From Candidatus Methanomethylophilaceae archaeon (GTDB lineage: Archaea > Thermoplasmatota > Thermoplasmata > Methanomassiliicoccales > Methanomethylophilaceae), in contig JAFVET010000170.1 in assembly GCA_017475875.1 (NCBI GenBank), forward strand, positions 1 through 10,838: a DNA stretch of 10,838 nt, given 5' to 3'. Positions 5,748 through 10,838 of the stretch are shown piece by piece; within the stretch, counting starts at the first letter, position 1, and every line of letters starts with the position of its first letter. The position numbers and the translations under genes are program-made. Under the pieces are notes generated by a model that ran no database searches, was not told where the DNA came from, and worked only from the letters and a program-made list of their open reading frames with translations.

Positions 5748-6509
5748 ATGATAGAACACACGTTCCAGATGCTGCCTTCGGTGGGGAAGAAGAAGGAGCT
5801 GGCGATCTGGGAGTCGGGGATCAGGACATGGGACGATTTCCTCTCCGCCGACACGGTCGGATCGATGAAACCGGCTCTGAAGGAGTCCGGTGATTCCCTC
5901 ATAGCGCAGGCATCGGAACTCCTGGACCAGGGTGATACGTACACCCTGTCCGACATCGTCCCGAAATCGGAACACTGGAGGATGTACCGCCACTTCCGCA
6001 ACGACTCCGCATACCTGGACATCGAGACGGACGGCCTCAGCCGCGATTCCCTGGTTACCGTGGTCACGGTCCACCGCAAGGACGCCACCTACACGCTTAC
6101 GCACGGAATAGACCTGACACCGGAATCCCTCTCCGAAGCGCTGGAAGGCGTGAAGATGCTGGTCACGTTCAACGGATCCTGCTTCGACGTCCCTGTGCTC
6201 AGGAACAGCTTCCCGACGGTGGATTTCGACATGCCGCAGTTCGACCTCCGTTTCGCGAGCAGGAAGGTGGGTTACAGAGGGGGACTGAAGCCTCTGGAGA
6301 TATCGATGGGAATCGTCAGGGACGAGGAGATCGAGGGTGTCGACGGTGCGGAGGCCGTGGCGCTGTGGAAACAGTGGGAACGCAACGGCGACCGGGATTC
6401 ACTGGACATATTGGTCGAATACAATCGGGCGGACACGATGAACCTCGTACCCATAGCCGACAGGATATTCGACAGGATGGTCACGGAGCATGCCCACTAC
6501 GTCTGGTGA
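5748..6509 (+). CDS. YprB-like DEDD (RNase H-fold) exonuclease
   Basis: A 253-residue predicted 3'-5' exonuclease of the YprB / RNase_H_2 type. Exo I is YLDIETDG (89-96, with D91 and E93), Exo II is FNGSCFDVP (141-149, with D147), and Exo III is YNRAD (225-229). Between them, FDLRFASRKVGYRGGLKPLE (165-184) and the MGI stretch after it are typical of the family. The N-terminal residues MLPSVGKKKELAIWESGI (8-25) look like a helix-hairpin-helix DNA-binding element of the kind often fused to this nuclease. There is no Shine-Dalgarno at the ATG, which suits a leaderless transcript. It overlaps the DHH phosphoesterase gene by 20 nt, so the two are almost certainly co-translated and may act in the same DNA repair or degradation process. 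The substrate (DNA or RNA) is not shown by the sequence. Confidence 0.86.
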   Translation: MIEHTFQMLPSVGKKKELAIWESGIRTWDDFLSADTVGSMKPALKESGDSLIAQASELLDQGDTYTLSDIVPKSEHWRMYRHFRNDSAYLDIETDGLSRDSLVTVVTVHRKDATYTLTHGIDLTPESLSEALEGVKMLVTFNGSCFDVPVLRNSFPTVDFDMPQFDLRFASRKVGYRGGLKPLEISMGIVRDEEIEGVDGAEAVALWKQWERNGDRDSLDILVEYNRADTMNLVPIADRIFDRMVTEHAHYVW

Positions 6510-7899
6510 CCTCAAGCGGATGGAGGAGGACCTCCGCGAGGCCGCTGAAATCATAAACGGTGCAGACAGCGTCCTCATAGTCTCCCACATCGATGCCGAC
6601 GGTATTTCCGCGGCAGCCATCGCCGACACCACCCTCGACCGCATGGGAATAGAGCACAGCGTCAGGTTCGAGACGAAGCTGACCGCACAGAACATCGGCG
6701 AGATAAACTCCTCCGAAGAGGATGCCGTATGGGTGTGCGACCTCGGAAGCGGATACCTTTCGGAATTCCGTCGCGGAGGGATGGTGGTGACAGACCACCA
6801 CGTTCCAGACCCCAGATGGAGACGTCGGCAGACCACTCTGGAGGACTTCAACCAGATCGTCCACATCAACCCGCACTGCTACGGCATGGACGGATCCTAC
6901 GAGACCTGCGGTGCTGGGATGACGTACGTGCTATCAAAGACATTGGACGATGGGAACACGGACCTCGCGTTCCTCGCCATCGTCGGGGCCGTCGGGGACT
7001 TCCAGGATTCCCATTCGAACGGATTGGTGGGATTCAACAGGGAGATACTGAAAGACGCCGTCATCATGGGTGACGTCGAGATTGTCGAGGACCTCCGGAT
7101 GTTCGGACGCGACACGAGACCTGTTAACACATTCCTCCAGTACAGCACCGAACCACGTATACCGGGTCTTTCGGAGAACCCATACGGATGCGAGAAGTTC
7201 CTAGATTCGCTTGGAGTCAGGAAAGACGACGGGAGATGGCCTTCCTGGAACGGTCTCGAACCGGGGGAAAGGGACGTCGTCAGGGAGGCGGTCCTTGACA
7301 GGCTTTCGGAATCCGATCTCGAGGCGGCGTTGGGAGAGGTGTACACCCTTCCAAGGTTCCCGGTAGGCAGCGGCCTGAGGGACGCCAAGGAGTTCGCTAC
7401 CGCCCTCAACTCATGCGGACGCTATGACGACGCGGGGACGGGTCTGAGGATCTGCAAGGGAGACGCCGATGCAAAGGAACTCGCGGAGAACAACCGTGCC
7501 AACCACCGCCGCAACATATCGACGGCGATGGGTTTCGTGCGCGACAACCACCTCATAAGGGAGCGCAGGTTCATCCAATACTTCGATGCGGGCCCCAACA
7601 TCAAGGAGACCGTCGTCGGCATAGTGACGGGCATGGTGCTCAACTCGGACCTGGTCCACAGAAGGATCCCCACGTTCGGATTCGCGGAAGCGGAGGACGG
7701 ACTCAAGGTATCCAGAAGGACAGACAAAGCCATGGCCGACCGCGGCCTCGACCTGTCAGTTGTGATGAACACCGCGGCAAATCTGGTCGGAGGGTACGGT
7801 GGAGGCCACAGCGTGGCGGCCGGAGCCACCATCCCTCCGGAAAAGAAGAAGGAGTTCCTCGACATAGTCGAGGACCTAGTCTCCTCGATGGTGGACTGA
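6490..7899 (+). CDS. RecJ-like DHH-family single-strand exonuclease
   Basis: A 469-residue DHH phosphoesterase. Motif I is SHIDADG (32-38), motif II CDLGSG (83-88), motif III TDHHVPD (101-107) and motif IV GAVGD (166-170, D170). The C-terminal DHHA1 substrate-binding domain ends with GGYGGGHSVAAG (434-445). Layout and length match archaeal RecJ-like nucleases, including the GINS-associated nuclease GAN that acts with the replicative helicase; other paralogues are implicated in RNA or DNA end processing. Which subgroup this is cannot be settled here. The ATG at 6490 lies within the end of the upstream exonuclease gene. The next in-frame ATG (6520) is a less likely start. The gene ends one base before the convergent argF stop. 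All catalytic aspartates and the DHH are present, so it should be active. Confidence 0.88.
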   Translation: MPTTSGDLKRMEEDLREAAEIINGADSVLIVSHIDADGISAAAIADTTLDRMGIEHSVRFETKLTAQNIGEINSSEEDAVWVCDLGSGYLSEFRRGGMVVTDHHVPDPRWRRRQTTLEDFNQIVHINPHCYGMDGSYETCGAGMTYVLSKTLDDGNTDLAFLAIVGAVGDFQDSHSNGLVGFNREILKDAVIMGDVEIVEDLRMFGRDTRPVNTFLQYSTEPRIPGLSENPYGCEKFLDSLGVRKDDGRWPSWNGLEPGERDVVREAVLDRLSESDLEAALGEVYTLPRFPVGSGLRDAKEFATALNSCGRYDDAGTGLRICKGDADAKELAENNRANHRRNISTAMGFVRDNHLIRERRFIQYFDAGPNIKETVVGIVTGMVLNSDLVHRRIPTFGFAEAEDGLKVSRRTDKAMADRGLDLSVVMNTAANLVGGYGGGHSVAAGATIPPEKKKEFLDIVEDLVSSMVD

Positions 7900-7907
7900 A
7901 TCAGTCC
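7893..7907. repeat. Palindrome spanning both convergent stop codons
   Basis: GGACTGA (7893-7899), a central A (7900) and TCAGTCC (7901-7907) form a perfect 15-nt palindrome containing both TGA stops. It arises because both proteins end in Asp encoded as GAC before TGA. It may serve as a small shared 3' hairpin, though a one-base loop cannot fold fully and no T-run follows. Confidence 0.4.
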
Positions 7908-8821
7908 TTGAGCAAGGTGTAGAGCACGGCCTTCTGGGCGTGGAGACGGTTCTCCGCCTCGTCGAAGACGACGCTCTGGGGACCTTCGATGACGTCCGCG
8001 GTGATCTCCTGTCCGCGGTGGGCGGGCAGGCAGTGCATGACGATGCAGGTGGGTTTGGCTATCGACAGGAGCTGCTTGTTGATCTGATAGTCGTTGAACA
8101 GCTTGATCGCGTCCGCCTCGGGCGTGGTGTCTCCCATGGAGATCCAAGTGTCGGTGTACAGGACGTCCGCGTCCTTGCACGCCTCCTGGGGCTCATGGGA
8201 AGCGATGATCTTGGAGCCGTTCTCCTCGGCGATCTTGGAGGCCTTCCACATGATCTCGGCGTTGGGCATCCTCACCGCGGGACAGCAGGCGACCATGTCC
8301 ATCCCCATGATGGCGCACGCGTACAGGAGCGAGTTGCAGACGTTGTTCCCGTCTCCGAGGTACACGAGCTTCTTCCCCCTGAACCCTCCGAGCTTCTCCT
8401 TGATGGTGACCATGTCGGCGAGGGCCTGACAGGGGTGCTCGAGGTTGTCCAGTCCGCTGATGACCGGGACGGTGGCGTACTCCCCGAACTTGTCCATCAT
8501 CTTGTAGTCGAAGGCCCTGTACATGATTCCGTGGACGAAGCGGCTCATGACGCGGGCGGTGTCCTCCACGGTCTCGCTGTGGACGCCCATCTGCATCTTG
8601 GACTCGTCGATGTAAAGGGCGTGCCCTCCGAGTTCCGTGATGGCGACGTCGAAGGATATCCTCGTACGGGTGCTGGGCTTCTCGAAGATCATCGCCAGGG
8701 TCTTGCCTTTGAGGGGGTCCCCGTGATGTCCGCGCTCGGCCTTGAGGCGGATGGCCAGATCCACCATGTCGGCCCACTTGTCCTGCATGTCGACTACCGA
8801 TATCAAGTCTCTTTTGGTCAT
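7901..8821 (-). CDS. argF: Ornithine carbamoyltransferase
   Basis: A 306-residue anabolic-type ornithine carbamoyltransferase, which makes citrulline from carbamoyl phosphate and ornithine in arginine synthesis. KPSTRTR (48-54) is the carbamoyl phosphate-binding STRTR motif. LDNLEHPCQALAD (124-136) carries the HPCQ motif. DTWISMG (224-230) is the SMG loop that closes over ornithine, and HCLPAHRG (263-270) holds the ornithine-binding HCLP that separates this enzyme from aspartate carbamoyltransferase. Length is normal and no key residue is missing. The ATG at 8819-8821 has no Shine-Dalgarno but a TATA-like element about 24 bp upstream. It appears to be a single-gene transcript, and no other arginine gene is near. 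Confidence 0.95.
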   Translation of the reverse strand: MTKRDLISVVDMQDKWADMVDLAIRLKAERGHHGDPLKGKTLAMIFEKPSTRTRISFDVAITELGGHALYIDESKMQMGVHSETVEDTARVMSRFVHGIMYRAFDYKMMDKFGEYATVPVISGLDNLEHPCQALADMVTIKEKLGGFRGKKLVYLGDGNNVCNSLLYACAIMGMDMVACCPAVRMPNAEIMWKASKIAEENGSKIIASHEPQEACKDADVLYTDTWISMGDTTPEADAIKLFNDYQINKQLLSIAKPTCIVMHCLPAHRGQEITADVIEGPQSVVFDEAENRLHAQKAVLYTLLKD

Positions 8822-8839
8822 GGGACGTCATCTACAGGG

Positions 8840-8850
8840 AATTAATTAAC
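8840..8850 (-). promoter_or_regulatory. Predicted argF TATA element
   Basis: Read on the minus strand GTTAATTAATT is centred about 24-25 nt upstream of the argF ATG, so transcription would begin at or next to the start codon (leaderless). It is the only AT-rich stretch in the 74-bp gap between the ABC ATPase stop and argF. Confidence 0.5.
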
Positions 8851-8895
8851 ACTACTGCTTAAGACTCGATGTGGGATGCAATACCGATGATCAGC

Positions 8896-9687
8896 TCACG
8901 CCTCCGACTCTTTTCCCAGAACGTCCTGAAGGACGACGTGGGGAGTACCATGGTCCTCGGTGATCTCGCAATCAACCCCATACACGTCACGGATCATCCT
9001 CTGTGTGATCATTTCCTCGGCGGTACCTATCCCATACAAGATGCCGGGACGCTTCATGACTATCACGGTATCGGCGTATTTGGCAGCGAGATTGAGGTCG
9101 TGGCTGACCGTGAACACGGTGATGTGTGTCCTCGCGGCCAATTCCTTGAGGAAATCGGAAACGTACACCTGGTGCCGGATGTCCAGGTTAGCAGTGGGTT
9201 CGTCCAGCATAAGGATCTCCGGCTCCTGTACCAACCCCCTGGCTATGGATACCTTCTGTCTCTGCCCCGCGGACAACTCGTTGAAACGACGGTTCGCCAG
9301 CCCGTCGATCTCCATGGCCTTGAGCGCCTTGTAAGCGACATCTATGTCCCGTTGGGTGGTGCGCCATTTCTGTTTCGCATAGCGCCCGATCAATACCGTG
9401 TCCAAAACGGACATTATGTTGAAATCGGAGGTCATCACAGGTACGTACCCGATTATTTTGGCTTGCTCCTTGCGACTGTATGTGGATATCTCGCGGTCGT
9501 TGATGAAGACAGATCCCGACATAGGCTTGATGAGACCAGTCATCGCCCTTATCAAAGTAGACTTGCCAACACCGTTGGGGCCGATAACGCATACATAACC
9601 TGGTTCGTCCAGTTCGAACGAGATCTCGTCGAGCACCTTGTGGGTTCCGTATCCGCAGCACAACGAATCCAGACGGATTATGGACAT
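8896..9687 (-). CDS. ABC transporter ATP-binding protein, FecE/BtuD type
   Basis: A 263-residue ATPase of a metal-chelate or cobamide importer. Walker A is GPNGVGKST (36-44), the signature LSAGQRQ (138-144), Walker B ILMLDEPTANLD (158-169) and the H-loop VSHD (194-197). The Q-loop position reads GYVPV (80-84), with Val where the family usually has Gln. The ATG at 9685-9687 overlaps the permease stop as TGATG and has a strong AGGAGGTG (9693-9700) 5 nt upstream. The frame continues open far upstream to about 10119, but that part lies over the permease and is not protein of this family. With the permease it forms the inner-membrane import machine, fuelled by ATP in the cytoplasm. The substrate could be siderophore iron, heme or corrinoid; nothing here decides. 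Confidence 0.92.
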   Translation of the reverse strand: MSIIRLDSLCCGYGTHKVLDEISFELDEPGYVCVIGPNGVGKSTLIRAMTGLIKPMSGSVFINDREISTYSRKEQAKIIGYVPVMTSDFNIMSVLDTVLIGRYAKQKWRTTQRDIDVAYKALKAMEIDGLANRRFNELSAGQRQKVSIARGLVQEPEILMLDEPTANLDIRHQVYVSDFLKELAARTHITVFTVSHDLNLAAKYADTVIVMKRPGILYGIGTAEEMITQRMIRDVYGVDCEITEDHGTPHVVLQDVLGKESEA

Positions 9688-10805
9688 CACCACACCTCCT
9701 TCTTCTGACGGATGATGAGCCATAGGAACATCGGTCCGCCGATGAACGACGTTATGACGCCCACCGGGATTATATCGGGTGCGATGACGACCCTTCCAAC
9801 CAGGTCGGATCCGAGCAGAAGGGCTGCCCCGAAAGCGGCGGACGCCGGTATCAGATAACGGTTGTCGGACCCTATTATCAAGCGTGCAATATGCGGGCAA
9901 ACGAGACCGACGAACCCTATCAAACCCGTGAAACTGACGATACTGGCCGCGATTAGGGACACCACCAGCATTGTTATCGTGCGTAGGGAGTTGCTGTCCA
10001 CACCCATAGCCTTTGCACTCTCGTCCCCCGTCGAAAGCACGTTGAGACGTCTTCCGAGCAACTGCATGAGTACGTATCCGGAAACGACGAACGTCGCCAT
10101 GATCTCCACCTGGCGCCAACTGCTGTTGTCCAACGAACCGACCGACCAGTCGAACAGCTGCGACAGCGTGGCGTCGCTGACTGAAAGTTTAATGAGCGTG
10201 GTCGTAGCGTTGAAAATGTACATGACCGCGATACCGGCCATGATCATGGTCGTCGGAGATGCGCCGCGCATCTTCGCTACAGTGACTATCACGAGGACAG
10301 GTATGAGGGAAAACACGAATGCGTTGGCGACGAGGGCATAACCTCCCGCTCCACCGATGGAAATACCCAATGCGATGGCCAAAGTGGCACCGAACGAAGC
10401 TCCCGATGACACACCGGTCGTGTACGAATCTGCTAGTGGGTTCTTGAGGATGCTCTGCATCACCGCCCCGCAAACGGCGAGACCGAACCCTGCCAGTATT
10501 CCAGTGAATATCCTCGGGGTCCTGACCTTCCATATGATGAAATCCTCGTTGACGGCCTGCAGATCCCCCTCCGGCACGTTCCCCAGGATATGGTCCCATA
10601 GAACCTCGTAGCTATGTACGAAACCTATGGGATAGTCACCAATCGTCAAAGCTATCCCGGAGACGACGAACGCGACAACTATGCAGAAAGCGATGAAAAA
10701 GACTCTGCGAAGCGCGAGATGGCGGTAGACCACCATCTCCTCCCCATATTCGACGTCTTCTTCCACCCAAGCGTCCACCGCTTCGACGACCACTTTGCTC
10801 GCCAT
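9687..10805 (-). CDS. ABC transporter permease, FecCD/BtuC family
   Basis: A 372-residue polytopic membrane protein, slightly longer than the family's usual 330-350. About ten hydrophobic segments are visible, the first at about residues 35-55. Family signatures are KVRTPRIFTGILAGFGLAVC (93-112), MQSILKNPLADSYTTGVSSG (116-135), FTGLIGFVGLVCPHIAR (292-308) and the C-terminal IPVGVITSFIGGPMFLWLI (346-364). It forms the channel dimer of a chelate or cobamide importer. An acidic N-terminal stretch (VEEDVEYGEE, 14-23) before the first membrane helix is unusual. A shorter start at Met24, also preceded by a purine-rich GGGGAGGAG, would remove it. The ATG at 10803-10805 has GGAGGT only 3 nt upstream. 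It is translationally coupled to the ATPase; a binding protein gene is expected upstream, outside the window. Confidence 0.92.
   Translation of the reverse strand: MASKVVVEAVDAWVEEDVEYGEEMVVYRHLALRRVFFIAFCIVVAFVVSGIALTIGDYPIGFVHSYEVLWDHILGNVPEGDLQAVNEDFIIWKVRTPRIFTGILAGFGLAVCGAVMQSILKNPLADSYTTGVSSGASFGATLAIALGISIGGAGGYALVANAFVFSLIPVLVIVTVAKMRGASPTTMIMAGIAVMYIFNATTTLIKLSVSDATLSQLFDWSVGSLDNSSWRQVEIMATFVVSGYVLMQLLGRRLNVLSTGDESAKAMGVDSNSLRTITMLVVSLIAASIVSFTGLIGFVGLVCPHIARLIIGSDNRYLIPASAAFGAALLLGSDLVGRVVIAPDIIPVGVITSFIGGPMFLWLIIRQKKEVW
9693..9700 (-). promoter_or_regulatory. Strong ribosome binding site of the ABC ATPase
   Basis: On the minus strand AGGAGGTG followed by TGGTG leads into the ATG at 9685-9687. 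It fixes that start against the longer open frame and lies within the last codons of the permease gene. Confidence 0.8.
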
Positions 10806-10808
10806 GTT

Positions 10809-10814
10809 ACCTCC
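10809..10814 (-). promoter_or_regulatory. Ribosome binding site of the permease
   Basis: On the minus strand GGAGGT is followed by AAC and then the ATG at 10803-10805. The sequence is a perfect Shine-Dalgarno but the spacing of 3 nt is tight, so the alternative start at residue 24 remains open. Confidence 0.5.
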
Positions 10815-10838
10815 GACAAAAGAATGCCGGGGGAAATC

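Noticed and set aside
7940..8845. A plus-strand frame opposite argF
   Set aside because: It is antisense to a complete ornithine carbamoyltransferase, and its composition (Asp, Val, Gly, His, Leu) is that of a codon-bias shadow.
8869..9708. A plus-strand frame opposite the ABC ATPase
   Set aside because: It covers an unmistakable ATPase on the other strand and has no start signal or known motif.
9688..10119. An N-terminal extension of the ABC ATPase of about 144 residues
   Set aside because: It lies in another frame over the permease, is unlike any ATPase domain, and the ATG at 9685-9687 has a strong Shine-Dalgarno and a TGATG overlap.

Overview
The window looks like a piece of a moderately GC-rich chromosome from a methylotrophic methanogenic archaeon, most likely of the order Methanomassiliicoccales. 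The decisive marker is a dimethylamine methyltransferase gene (mtbB, 1945-3354) read through an in-frame amber codon (TAG, 3004-3006) that encodes pyrrolysine. It lies directly behind its corrinoid protein gene (mtbC). Every intact gene whose end is visible stops with TGA and none with TAG, as expected in a pyrrolysine-using genome. Several genes have a TATA-like box about 25 bp upstream of the start and no Shine-Dalgarno, which fits leaderless archaeal mRNAs; others have clear Shine-Dalgarno sites. The order-level assignment is inference from gene content and base composition.

Layout. The left end (1-563, minus strand) holds the start of an unrecognised gene running off the window and a decayed LtrA-family membrane protein gene with a nonsense codon, a frameshift and an apparent loss of most of its length. 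A small cysteine-rich protein of the YgbA_NO family (646-927) diverges from it. An AT-rich 288-bp spacer (928-1215) carries several inverted repeats and a strong TATA box and leads into mtbC-mtbB (1216-3354), closed by a GC-rich hairpin (3371-3388). Next, on the same strand, is a 490-residue two-headed winged-helix regulator (3467-4939) built from two copies of one module. Its leader contains a hairpin that overlaps the ribosome binding site.

The regulator converges on an archaeal metallophosphoesterase (4948-5685, minus). That gene shares a short divergent promoter region with a two-gene plus-strand nuclease operon: a YprB-like DEDD exonuclease (5748-6509) overlapping a RecJ-like DHH phosphoesterase (6490-7899). 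The RecJ-like gene ends one base from the convergent end of argF, ornithine carbamoyltransferase (7901-8821, minus). The right end is a minus-strand FecCD-type permease plus ABC ATPase pair (8896-10805), with TGATG stop-start coupling. Any binding-protein gene would lie outside the window.

How the genes work together. MtbB demethylates dimethylamine and transfers the methyl group to the cobalt of MtbC; a separate MtbA protein (not here) would pass it to coenzyme M. The adjacent duplicated regulator is the natural candidate to control mtbCB or itself. The FecCD-type importer could supply iron chelates or corrinoids; the latter would suit corrinoid-dependent methanogenesis, but the sequence does not show the substrate. 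The most noteworthy items are the duplicated regulator with its structured leader, the palindromes upstream of mtbC, the disrupted LtrA gene, the paired exonucleases, and an ABC ATPase lacking the usual Q-loop glutamine. I found no mobile element, CRISPR array, tRNA or rRNA, and no clear new multi-gene system.
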